This document shows, one piece after another, positions 44,531 to 54,430 of a stretch of DNA of 64,000 nt. A program made the translations under genes and the position numbers. Origin of the DNA: Palaemon carinicauda (Eukaryota; Arthropoda; Malacostraca; Decapoda; Palaemonidae); NCBI RefSeq assembly GCF_036898095.1, contig NC_090729.1, positions 74,174,081 through 74,238,080 of the forward strand, written 5' to 3'. How positions within the stretch are numbered: the first letter of the stretch is position 1; each line of letters opens with the position of its first letter. A model generated the notes under the pieces. The model searched no databases and was not told where the DNA came from. It saw only the letters and a list, made by a program, of their open reading frames with translations.

Positions 44531-46465
44531 TCGATAGTTGAGAGGCAGTCAGACTGAGAGCGAGGAGATTTTGGTGGTACCTCTCTAAGTGAAGCTGTTT
44601 GAGTAGACTGCTCCGATTTGGTAATGTTCTCGGGGTATCTACCAGCCACTCCATCATCTCCGCAACCTAAGGTCTCATGGGCCAAAATGGACCTTTCAAG
44701 GTCATGCGGACGTTGGGGGATTCTCTGAATTTTTTCAGGACTCTGTCTAGGATCTTGAATGGAGGAAAAGCGTATACGTTTAGACCCTCTCAGTTCAGAA
44801 GAAATGCGTCCACTGCGGCTGCTTCCTGGTCTGGGACTGGAGAGCAAAATACTGGCAAGCTCCTTGTCATATGTGTGGCGAAGAGATCTATCGAGGGTTG
44901 ACCCCACAACATCCAAAGGCTGGTGCACACCTCGTGATGCAGGGTCCACTCTATAGTTAGAACTTGCCTTCTTCTGCTGAGCATATCCGCCCTGACGTTT
45001 TTCTCTCCTTCGATGAAGCGAGTAATCAGGGTTATGTTCTTCGCTTTCGCCCAGAGAAGTAAATCTCTCGCAGCCTCGTAAAGTGAGGTCGAATGAGTGC
45101 CTCCCTGCTTTTTGATGTAAGCCAACGCAGTGGTGTTGTCTGCGTTGATCTGAACCACTCTTCCTTGGACTTCCTTCTGAAAGTGAATGAGGTCACAAGG
45201 TCTTTGACATTTATGTGCCATTTCCTTTGAGAGACTATCCACAGGCCCGATGTCTCGGACTTCCCGAGTGTTGCCCCCCACCCCATGTCCGAGGCGTCGG
45301 AGTACAACACTAGGTCAGGGTTCTTCTGATACAGATTGAGACCTTCCAGGAGTTTGTTGGTGTCGTCCCACCAATCCAAGTGATTCCTGATCCCCAGCGG
45401 GATAGGCATCCACTTTTCCAGACTTTGACCTCTCGTCCAAAACTTTGCCAGATGAAATTGAAGAGGACGTAGATGAAGTCTTCCTAGGGACCCGAACTGT
45501 TTGATCGAAGAGAGGGTGCCCAAGAGACTCATCCAATCTCTCACCGAGCAGGACTGTAAGTCTAGGAGATGTCTCACTTTTATCAGGCAATCCAGAATTC
45601 TCATCCCCAGATAAATAATATTCTGTGAGGGTGTTAGTTGGGATTTGGCCAGGTTTACCATCAGACCTAACTGTTGCGTTAAGGACATTGTCATTTGAAG
45701 AGCCTCCAGACACTTTACTTGTGACTCTGCTCAGAGTAGTCAGTCGTCTAGGTACAAAGAAATCCTTACTCCCTTTAGGTGAAGCCAGCGAGCTACATTG
45801 AACATTACTTGGGTAAAAACGTAGGAAGCCGTGCTCAGTCCAAAACAAAGTGCTTTGAATTGATAAGTGGTCTTGAGGAACACGAACCTTAGAAACTTTC
45901 TGTGGTCCGGGTGTATCGGGATATGGAAATACGCATCCTGCAGATCCAACGACACCATCCAGTCTCCCTGTCAGGTGCTTGCAATGACTGACGCTGAAGT
46001 CTCCATGGCAAATTTTATCTTGCAGACGGATTTGTTTAATGGACTGACGTCCAGCACAGGTCTCCATCCCCCCAAGCTTTTCGGAACTAGGAAAAGACTG
46101 TTGTAAAACCCCTCCGAGGAGGTGTCCTCTATCACTTCTATGGCTGATTTTAACAGCATAACGTTCACTTGCTCTTGAAGAGCTACTGCCTTGATCCCTG
46201 AGTGGGTTGTTCTCAACTCTAAGGGTATCAACGACATGGGAGGCATTCTCAGGAAGGGGATCTTGTATCCCTCCTTGAGGACATTGATCGTCCAGGTGTC
46301 CGCCCCCCTTTGGCTCCACTCTCGCCAAAAGTGGGAGAGTCTGGCTCCCACTAGTGTCTGGAGATTGCATGTCTCACTTTCTTGATTTGGCTTGCTGCCT
46401 TGGGAATCTGCGAGCTTGGCCTCCAGCTGCAATCCTATGAGTTCCCTTTGAAGGGGCTCTCCCAC
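44400..46465 (-). pseudogene. DIRS reverse transcriptase and RNase H (element 3)
   Basis: Reverse transcriptase: ARLSHFWREWSQRGADTWTI near 46340, GFYNSLFLVPKSLGGWRPVL near 46090, MVSLDLQDAYFHIPIHP near 45958 (first catalytic aspartate) and RISLYLDD at about 45745 (YLDD in place of YADD). RNase H: LGTLSSIKQFGSLGRLHLRP near 45500, LVLYSDASDMGWGATLG near 45300, VVQINADNTTALAYIKKQGG near 45150, DMLSRR near 44970, and PSIDLFATHMTRSLPVFCSP near 44890. Nonsense codons: TGA at 45971-45973, TGA at 45740-45742 directly after YLDD, and TGA nine bases later. One frameshift lies near 45185. These few lesions suggest fairly recent loss of function. Confidence 0.82.
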
Positions 46466-47499
46466 GAAAGGGCTGACGAGTGGGAGGAGCCTCCTTTTGT
46501 TTCTTTGCTAGAAAGCTGGCTGAGAGGACTTTTTTAGCAGTCCTAGAAATGAGATCTTGTGTAGCCTATTGTGCCAGAGCTGCCGACAAATCCTTCACTA
46601 AGTCCGGAGGGAAAAGATGTTTATCCAACGGAGCAAATAAAAGTTCAGATCTCTGAACAAGGGACAAACCTGAGGATAAGAAGGAACAAAGCATAGCCCT
46701 CTTTTTAAGAACTCCTGCCGTGAAAAGAGCAGAAAGTTCGATAGAGCCATCCCTCACGGCCTTCTCCAGACGGGCAATCAGATGCATCTGAGCCTCGTTC
46801 TTAGGGTCTGTGGCCTCTGCGAGTGCTCCGAGAGTCCAGTCCATAAGGCTGAAGACTTCTGTTGTCCAAAAAATTCCCTTCAGCAGATGGTCCATTTCAG
46901 AATTGGACCACATAATCTTCGACTTGCTCATGGTTGATCTGCGTGAAGAGTCAACAAGTTTGGAGAAGTCTCCCTGGTAGGAGGCAGGCACTCCCAGACC
47001 GAGAACTTTCCCCGTCGAATACAACACACTAGATCTGGAGGCCAGTCTAGTTGGAGGAAAGGAAAATGAGGCCTTCCCTAGATCCTTCCTCTTGGATGTC
47101 CATTGGTTGAGAGTCGAAAAAGCTCTCTTAACCGATCTAGCAAGAACCATCTTTTTGAAGGAGGATGTTTTTCGGGGTCTGCCCTTCAAAAACTGAGAGG
47201 GCGGGCTCTGAGGCATAGGTTGTGTAAAGTCCTCTGGATATAGAGATGTTAAAACTGACAAAAGTTTTCTAAGGTCAGCTGCCTGCAGCGAATCCTGAGA
47301 TTCGTCCTCTAAAACCTTTGCTAAAGGAACATCGATCTCCTGAGTCAAATGGGTAGGAGACAAAACCGCGTCATCCTGTCGGTTATCGTCTTCCATAAAG
47401 ACCTCATCCTGTAGTGATGGAACATCGCGAAGGATATCATCCAATTGTGAAGAGGCATCACGTTTACGTACTATAAGTCTCGAGGGAGAGACCGGTTCC

Positions 47500-47560
47500 A
47501 GTGCTTCCAACCTAAGTCTAGTGCTTCCAACCTAAGTCTAGTGCTTCCAACCTAAGTATC
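47500..47560. repeat. 20-bp tandem repeat, three copies, in gag
   Basis: GTGCTTCCAACCTAAGTCTA repeats three times, the last copy diverging at its end. The expansion adds frame-changing length (20 is not a multiple of three) to the gag reading frame. Confidence 0.9.
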
Positions 47561-47805
47561 ATGTAGTAAGGAAGCATCAACATCGTGACCCTCATGCTAC
47601 GAGGGTAAGTCTTGATCGCATGAGTCCAGCGAGCGTTCAACATGCTGTATGTCAGCCGCGTGACGTGAGGGAGCATTAGCTGCGTGTCCAAAAAGTCGCG
47701 AAGGAGAGACAACAACTTGTCTATCCTGCTGCGAAGACAAGTCCTGACTGCATGCGTCCAGTATGCGTAGAATGCCGTTTGCGTCCAGATTGCTGCATGC
47801 GTTCA

Positions 47806-47915
47806 TATTGCCGTGAGGTTTCAGCGTGCTGCATGCGTCCATATTGCCGTGAGGTTTCAGCGTGCTGCATGCGTCCATATTGCCGTGAGGTTTCAGCGTG
47901 CTGCATGCGTCCCGC
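47806..47915. repeat. 36-bp tandem repeat, three identical copies, in gag
   Basis: The unit CCGTGAGGTTTCAGCGTGCT followed by GCATGCGTCCATATTG is repeated three times without a difference and encodes a 12-residue GRMQHAETSRQY repeat on the minus strand. It is nested in longer, more diverged repeats (landmark GACTGCATGCGTCCAGCATA at 48029 and 48215, variant at 47748). Confidence 0.93.
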
Positions 47916-49639
47916 ATGCTGTAAGTCTACAGCGTGACGCGAGGGAGCGTTAGTATCGCGTCCAGTAGATCGCAAAGGAGAGACAACTGTTTGTCTAACA
48001 TGTCCATGCCCCTGTGGTGACAAGACCTGACTGCATGCGTCCAGCATACGTCCAGACTGCCGCATGCGTCCAGTTTGCCGTGAGCTTCCAGCTCGCGTCT
48101 TCCGTCCAGCATGATGTATGTTTACATCCTGACGCGAGGGTGCGTTAGTCACGCGTCCAGCAAGTCGCGAGAGGGAGACAACCGCTTGTCTATCCTGCTG
48201 TGTGGACAAATCTTGACTGCATGCGTCCAGCATACGTCCAGACTGTTGTCTGCGTCCAGAATGCCGCGAGGGAGAGACCAGAAACTTGTCGCTTGCGGCA
48301 ACGCGTTCCGATCGCTGCGAGGGAGCGTTGCTGAGCGTAGGATAAATACGCTGTCTGATAACGTCTTGGTTAACGGCAGCTCCTTTCCTTGGTCTATTGA
48401 TGTCTTTAGGCTCTTTTATACGAGACTTATCTGTTCGAGAATCGTAAGCGTCAAACAGTGACGAAATTGACCTCTTTAGTTCAGACAGATCAGACACTTG
48501 AGCGCCGTGTGCGCTAACAGAACCGTGTACTGATCACTGCGAGGGATCGTCAAGCGTCGTCGGGTGGCCATCGGGGGAAAGTCCTAGCGACATTTCCCAA
48601 TCAGGGGGAGGGGGAGAAGCGTGTACAGACGTAAACTGATCACCTTCTTCCTCCGACGAATTATGTGTCTTTCGCAAATGTTTTGGCGCTGACATGTCGT
48701 CTTCTTCCGAAAGAAAAACCTCCAGCGAACACCAGTTACTGCAGGATGGTTTAGCAGGAGACATATGTCTCTTGAGAGGTCTTGATGCCAACCACGTGGC
48801 GGATTTGCGTCATCCGACGAAGACGCACACCTTCTTACCTCGCCTTTCCAGCGGCGAGGGGGAGTGATCTGGGGATCGTCGACAGGATCACTCGAGGGGA
48901 CGTCCGTTCGCTGATCAAGGTCTGACATATCCTTCGGCCTTTCGACATTCCTTCTCCCTGGGGTTGGGGAGGAGCATGAAAGAGGTCCCGGGCTGGGATT
49001 ATTACGGACACGAACGGACGCACCCTCCACTTCACTGTCACTATTCACAAGCTTGCTTTGCAAGCCACGCACTGCACCCCACATAACCTCTTTTTCCGAA
49101 GTTAGAGGAACAAACCTGTGTGCCTAAGGCTGAAATAGCAGCCATAACATCCTTTAAAGAAGGATCACTTACCTCCGATACCATAGCGGGGTCTGGGACT
49201 ACTGCCTTAGGAACAGGAATAGGAATATTAGAATTATGTACATTGGAAGGATTATTACTATCAGAAGACCTATTAGAAAGCACACTGGTCGATCTAGCCC
49301 TTCTAAGTCTATCCTTCTCTAGTTGCTTAACATAGCGATCAAACACATTCCACTCTGAATTAGACAAAGACCGACATTCAATACATCTGTTATTATACGT
49401 ACAAACCTGACCTCTGCAACCATTACAAATTGATTGAGGATCAATAGAGGCCTTAAGCATACAGGTCTTGCATCCTCTAATACACTTTCTTATAGAGTCA
49501 GCCATTTTGTAAACAGAAAAAACAAGTCCAGGTCAAAATCCAACAGAGTCTATCTAAATCTATAGTGAAAAGTCAAAAGAATATCCAAAAACAAGCAGCG
49601 AAAGCCATTAACATTAATCAGACAAAAGGTACTTCACCA

Positions 49640-50172
49640 AATTGTAGAATAAGTAATATTAGCGAACGAATTTCCTAGGTGTCGACTCGATCAACGGCAG
49701 GAAATTTCTGAGGAATGTTGGGAATGGTTCTGGTAACCTATGAGAGATGGCGCTCATGTATGACCACCTACTGTCATGGCGGCGATTGCCGCAAAATTTG
49801 AATTTCTGCCGTGCGCGCGACGAAACGCAGATGAAACGGATTTTGAGCGAAGCGAAAAATATATTTTTGGGTGAGATGGCCATGTCGTCCTGATGGAAGT
49901 TCCTATAAGTAGCTTCCTAAGGGATATATGTACTACAGTGATATTCCCAGAGAATTTTACCTTTAGGTATCCAGAATTCTAACTCCTGGCGCGAATATCC
50001 TTAAATTTCTCTCAAGGATATCGCATAATATCAGAGGACGTATTCTTGACACGTTACATAGTAATCTGCACCCCTAATAGCGTTAACGCTTCGAGGGGAA
50101 AGTGGCAGAATAGAAAGGGAGCCGTATCAAGGTTACCCTAGTTCTCATACAATTGAGTATCACAACAGCGCC

Positions 50173-50176
<4 letters not shown>
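49640..50176. mobile_element. DIRS-type terminal region with left arm of a long inverted repeat
   Basis: The part 49866-50176 (from GATGGCCATGTCGTCCTGAT to CACAACAGCGCCATG) is present in inverted orientation at 51203-51520, by eye roughly 95 percent identical. A third diverged copy stands alone at 22590-22817. 49640-49865 continues the same terminal sequence (the CACCCAAAAATATATTTTTC part is shared with 22790). Confidence 0.8.
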
Positions 50177-50244
<68 letters not shown>

Positions 50245-50287
50245 GAAAAAAAATAATAGACGTGTCTAACACTATAACAGTGAAGAA

Positions 50288-50319
<32 letters not shown>
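50176..50319. repeat. (CT)n and (GA)n microsatellites
   Basis: CT units at 50176-50242 and GA units at 50291-50319, both within the spacer of the long inverted repeat. Confidence 0.95.
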
Positions 50320-50324
<5 letters not shown>

Positions 50325-50439
50325 AGAACATGTTAATGCTACGTTTAGAGAGAAACAGAAAGAGAAGACTTTTTTTAAAAGAGCTTGTTAATGCTATCTT
50401 GGTTTTCTCTGCTTCGCTTTTTTCTTTCTTTCTGTTCAT

Positions 50440-51065
50440 CACGCTGGCCCTTCTCACAAATGATCGTTGCCAACAATCTCTTTGTCCTTTATCCCTATCA
50501 ACAAAAGGCGTTCTATCTCTTCCAGGGTATTGCTACGATGTCTTGTAATAATGGTGATCCCCTTCGATGGTTTATCTGCTTTAATGGCTGCCTTCTGCTT
50601 GATGATCGTCGAGATCATAGGCCTATTCCAGCCATATTGTTTAGCCATATCACTCACATGCACACTGCTCTCATGTTTTTCTATAATTTCTTGCTTCAAT
50701 TCTAATGAAAGCATTGCCTTCTTCCTTTTCTCACCACTACCTGTACCGAAACTTAGCTTCTTAGGCACCATGATTATAGGTAAAATCAAAAAGGAAACGT
50801 GAGAAAAGGAAGAAAATAAGCACTGTTAATAACAGACCAAACAGAGAAGAACCACATGATACACACAAGAACAGAGAACACAGCACTCGACGCTCAATGG
50901 CGTCCCTCTTACGTGCTGCCATCTACCAGCGTAAACAAGATCTACATCGGATGTTGGAGCATTACTTTGGGTGTCGAGACAAAAATTTGATGGAATTTTA
51001 CATCGCATGTTTGAACAATCGTATGTAAAGACAATCGTATGTAGAGCTTCCATTGTATTGTAAAG
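50440..51065 (-). mobile_element. 5' fragment of a Tigger/pogo-type transposon
   Basis: Lies in the spacer of the inverted repeat. On the minus strand it starts near 51065 with CAATACAATGGAAGCTCTAC and an ACATACGATTGT motif repeated twice, typical of Tigger-like subterminal sequence, and leads into the amino-terminal coding part. The catalytic half is absent. Confidence 0.65.
50454..50789 (-). pseudogene. Tigger-type transposase, DNA-binding amino terminus only
   Basis: 111 codons, reading PKKLSFGTGSGEKRKKAMLS, then LELKQEIIEKHESSVHVSDM, AKQYGWNRPMISTIIKQK and, near the end, LEEIERLLLIGIKDKEIVGN. This is a pipsqueak/CENP-B type helix-turn-helix as in Tigger transposases (the typical order is a lysine-rich start, then a VSDLAKxYGxxRSTIS-like helix). 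The frame is open but stops before any catalytic aspartate. The subfamily differs from the intact transposase at 58464. Confidence 0.75.
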
Positions 51066-51202
51066 ATTCAATACTCAACTTCTCAGAAGCGAAAGAAGCT
51101 GGAGAACGCATAATAAAATCCTTGAAAATCGATCGAAAATGTCAGATCAATAGGGAACACCACCGAGCGAAATTGCTACAAAATAAGGAATGTTCGCCAT
51201 AT

Positions 51203-51520
51203 TGGATATGGCGCTGTTGTGATACTCAATAGTATGAGAACTAGGGTAACCTTGATACGGCTCCCCTTCTATTCTGCCCCTTCCCCCTGAAGCGTTAACG
51301 CTATTAGGGGTGCAGATTGCTATGTGATGTGTCAAGAATACGTCCTCGTGATATTATGCGATATCCTTGAGAGAAATTTAAGGATATTCGTGCCAGGAGT
51401 TAGAATTCTGGATACCTAAAGGTAAAATTCTCTGGGAATATCACTGTAGTACATATATCCCTTAGGAAGCTACTTATAGGAACTTTCATCAGGACGACAT
51501 GGCTTGAGCCCAAAAAGCTA
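51203..51520. mobile_element. Right arm of the long inverted repeat (DIRS-type terminal region)
   Basis: Reverse complement of 49866-50176: from TATGGCGCTGTTGTGATACT to CATCAGGACGACATGGC. Differences are few, for example CGTCCTCGTGATATT against CGTCCTCTGATATT. Spacer length is about 1.03 kb. Confidence 0.85.
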
Positions 51521-51562
51521 TATACAGTATATGTAACTACCAGGGAAGTTACATATTTAAAA

Positions 51563-51895
51563 TATGTTATTTTGATTATAAAATAAATTTTTGAATATAC
51601 TTACCCGGTGATTATATAGCTGCAACTCTGTTGCTCGACAGACAACTCTACGGAAAAACTCGCCAGCGATCGCTACACAGGTTGCGGGTGTGCCCAACAG
51701 CGCCATCTGTCGACCAGATACCCAGCTCTCAATGTAAACAAAGACTCAATTTTCTCCTCGTCCCACTGCGTCTCTATTGGGGAGGAAGGGAGAGTCATTT
51801 AATTTATAATCACCGGGTAAGTATATTCAAAAATTTATTTTATAATCAAAATAACATTTTTCAATATTTAACTTAGCCGGTGATTATATAGCTGA
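51563..51895. repeat. Left terminal and internal complementary region of DIRS element 4
   Basis: ATTTTGATTATAAAATAAAT at 51570 pairs in inverted orientation with ATTTATTTTATAATCAAAAT at 51832. The segment between them contains the sequence shared with the right end. GGTGATTATATAGCTG occurs twice (51609 and 51880). Confidence 0.85.
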
Positions 51896-52289
51896 TTCAC
51901 ACCCAGGATGGTGGGTAGAGACCAGTAATATATGTTTACACTTTTATGAGCTAAGAGTTTTTTATTTCATTTTAGAAGTTATCAAAATAACAAAAACAAA
52001 ATAAATAGGTACCTGGTAAGGAAGTCGACTTGAACAATTACTCTGCCTTTTAAGTACGTATTCCTTACGGAGCCTCGCGATCCTCTTAGGATGCTGATCG
52101 ACCCCTAGGATCTGAAGTATCAAGGGTTGCAACCCATACAACAGGACCTCATCAAACCCCTAATCTAGGCGCTCTCAAGAAATGACTTTGACCACCCGCC
52201 AAATCAACCAGGATGCGAAAGGCTTCTTAGCCTTCCGGACAACCCATAAAAAAACATCATTTCAAGAGACAGATTAAAAGGATAAGGAA

Positions 52290-53438
52290 TTAGGGAATTG
52301 TAGTGGTTGAGCCCTCACCCACTACTGCACTCGCTGCTACGAATGGTCCCATTGTGTAGCAGTTCTTGTAAAGAGACTGGACATCTTTCAAGTAAAATGA
52401 CGCGAACACTGACTTGCTTCTCCAATAGGTTACGTCCATTATACTTTGCAGAGATATATTTTGCTTAAAGGCCACGGAAGTTGTTACAGCTCTAACTTCG
52501 TGCGTCTTCACCTTAAGCAAAGTTCGGTCTTCCTCACTCAGATGTGAATGAGCTTCTCGTATTAACAATCTGATAAAGTCTGACCAAGCATTCTTTGACA
52601 TAGGCAAGGATGGTTTCTTAACTGAACACCATAAAGCTTCAGATTGGCCTTGTAAAGGTTTAGTACGCTTTAAATAGAACTTAAGAGCTCTAACAGGGCA
52701 TAAGACTCTTTCTAGTTCATTGCCTACGATCTCCGATAAGCTGGGGATATCGAAAGATTTACGCCAAGGCCGAGAAGGCAGCTCATATTTGGCTAGAAAA
52801 CCAAGTTGTAGCGAACAAGTGGCTTTTTCTGACGAAAATCCGATGTTCTTGCTGAAGGCATGAATCTCGCTGACTCTTTTAGCCGAGGCTAAGCATACCA
52901 GGAAAAGAGTCTTAAGAGTGAGATCTTTCAGGGAGGCTGATTGTAACGGCTCCAACCTGTCTGACATGAAGAATCTTAGTACCACATCTAAATTCCATCC
53001 AGGGGTAGCCAAACGACGCTCCTTGGTGGTCTCAAAAGACTTAAGGAGGTCTTGCAGATCTTTATGTTTGGAAAGATCTAAGCCTCTATGCCGGAAGACC
53101 GATGCCAACATGCTTCTGTAGCCCTTGATAGTGGGAGCTGAAAGGGATCGTCCTTTTCTCAGGTATAAGAGAAAAACAGCTATTTGAGCTACAGAGGTAC
53201 TGGTCGAGGATACAGAAACTGACTTGCACCAGTCTCGGAAGACTTCCCACTTCGATTGGTAGACTCTAATGGAAGACGCTCTCCTTGCTCTAGCAATCGC
53301 ACTGGCTGCTTCCTTCGAAAAGCCTCTAGCTCTCGAGAGTCTTTCGATAGTCTGAAGGCAGTCAGACGAAGAGCGTGGAGGCTTTGGAGGGCCTTCTTTA
53401 CGTGTGGCTGACGTAGAAGGTCTACCCTTAGAGGAAGA
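52290..53438 (-). CDS. Tyrosine recombinase of DIRS element 4, intact
   Basis: The open frame runs from the codon after a TAG (53439-53441) to a stop at 52290, 382 residues, without interruption. Its first ATG is at 53111, which would remove the core-binding part. The core-binding domain reads ASSIRVYQSKWEVFRDW near residue 58, then LRKGRSLSAPTIKGYRSM. The catalytic domain has the first arginine in LASAKRVSEIHAF, the HxxR box as KTHEVRAVTTSVAF and the tyrosine in SVFASFYLKDV. It should integrate circular element DNA by strand exchange in the nucleus. It overlaps the RNase H frame by about 250 bp in another frame, as in other DIRS elements, so translation probably needs reinitiation or frameshifting. 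It looks recently functional. Confidence 0.85.
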   Translation of the reverse strand, partial: SSSKGRPSTSATRKEGPPKPPRSSSDCLQTIERLSRARGFSKEAASAIARARRASSIRVYQSKWEVFRDWCKSVSVSSTSTSVAQIAVFLLYLRKGRSLSAPTIKGYRSMLASVFRHRGLDLSKHKDLQDLLKSFETTKERRLATPGWNLDVVLRFFMSDRLEPLQSASLKDLTLKTLFLVCLASAKRVSEIHAFSKNIGFSSEKATCSLQLGFLAKYELPSRPWRKSFDIPSLSEIVGNELERVLCPVRALKFYLKRTKPLQGQSEALWCSVKKPSLPMSKNAWSDFIRLLIREAHSHLSEEDRTLLKVKTHEVRAVTTSVAFKQNISLQSIMDVTYWRSKSVFASFYLKDVQSLYKNCYTMGPFVAASAVVGEGSTTTIP

Positions 53439-54430
53439 CTACTGGGAATGTCTACTAACCATCGAAGTATCTCGGTGAACCATTCTCTCGCGGGCCAGAG
53501 GGAAGCAACTAACGTCAACCTTGTCCCTTCGTGAGAGGCGAACTTCTGCAGTACCTTGTTGACAATCTTGAACGGTGGGAATGCGTAGAGATCCAGATGT
53601 GACCAATCTAGGAGGAAAGCATCTATATGTATTGCTGCTGGGTCCGGGACTGGAGAGCAATAGATTGGAAGCCTCTTGGTCAGCGAGGTTGCAAAGAGAT
53701 CTATGGATGGTTTTACCCCAAATGGCCCAAAGTCTCTTGCACACATCCTTGTGGAGGGTCCATTCGGTTGGAATTACTTGCCCTTTCCGACTGAGACAAT
53801 CTGCTATGACGTTCAAGTCGCCTTGGATGAACCTCGTTACTAGGGAGATGTCTTGACCTTTTGACCAGATGAGCAGGTCCCTTGCGATCTCGTACAACGT
53901 CAGTGAGTGGGTCCCTCCTTGTTTGGAGATGTACGCCAAGGCCGTGGTGATGTCCGAGTTAACTTCCACCACTTTGCCTCGAAGGAGAGACTTGAAGCTT
54001 TTCAAGGCCAGATGTACTGCCAACACCTCCTTGCAGTTGATATGCATGCTCCTCTGACTCGAGTTCCACAGTCCTGAGCATTCCCGACCGTCTAGTGTCG
54101 CGCCCCAGCCCACGTCCGATGCGTCCGAGAAGAGAACGTGGTTGGGAGTCTGAACAGCCAGGGGAAGACCCTCTCTTAGGTTGATATTGTCCTTCCACCA
54201 AGTCAGACAAGACTTTATCTTTTCGGAAACCGGGATCGAGACCGCTTCTAGCGTCTTGTCCTTTTTCCAGTGAAAAGCTAGATGGTATTGAAGAGGACGG
54301 AGGTGTAGTCTTCCTAGTGACACAAATTGTTCCACGGATGACAGCGTCCCTACCAGACTCATCCACAGCCTGACTGAGCAGCGTTCCTTCTTCAGCATCT
54401 TCTGGATGGATAGCAGGGCTTGATCTATTC
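53189..54430 (-). pseudogene. RNase H region of DIRS element 4, broken by one base
   Basis: Reads CSVRLWMSLVGTLSSVEQFV near 54370, VLFSDASDVGWGATLDG near 54140 (first catalytic aspartate), MHINCKEVLAVHLALKSF near 54050 (glutamate), VVEVNSDITTALAYISKQGG near 53980 (aspartate) and DLNVIADCLSRKGQV near 53820. At 53711-53714 a run of four bases (AAAA on the coding strand) shifts the frame. Beyond it the other frame continues KPSIDLFATSLTKRLPIYCS then PVPDP near 53680 and LDLYAFPPFKIVNKVLQKF near 53580. Removing one base restores the frame, so this is either a single mutation or an assembly error. The upstream reverse transcriptase palm is absent. Confidence 0.78.

Larger units (their letters stand above)
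46566..49505 (-). pseudogene. DIRS gag-like ORF1 with cysteine-rich head and repeat-rich middle (element 3)
   Basis: The first frame (49505-49041) starts MADSIRKCIRGCKTC and has eight cysteines at residues 8, 12, 15, 27, 30, 35, 41 and 44, compatible with two zinc sites. A polar linker follows, with NNPSPGPLSCSSPTPGRRN near 48990. After frameshifts the middle part (48497-47721) is built of repeated GRMLDACSQDL and GRMQHAETSRQY segments. The last part (47510-46566, 314 codons, intact) reads DILRDVPSLQDEV near 47430, SRLIVRKRDASSQLDD near 47480 and DHLLKGIFWTTEVFSLMDWT near 46890; it resembles the gag carboxy part of other DIRS copies. The protein probably packages element RNA. That role is inferred from its position. 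Confidence 0.72.
43975..49520 (-). mobile_element. DIRS-type retroelement 3, most complete coding layout, inactivated
   Basis: Minus-strand order is gag (49505-46566), reverse transcriptase and RNase H (46465-44400), and tyrosine recombinase (about 44530-43985, truncated at the foldback). This is the canonical DIRS order. It contains the only clear reverse transcriptase among the DIRS copies here. Its 5' side leads into the terminal-repeat region at 49640-50176. Confidence 0.85.

Noticed and set aside
45315..46370. A 351-codon minus-strand open frame, the longest in the 40-50 kb region
   Set aside because: It overlaps the DIRS reverse transcriptase and RNase H read in another frame on the same strand. 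The other frame has all the catalytic motifs, while this one has none and a serine/glycine-rich composition.
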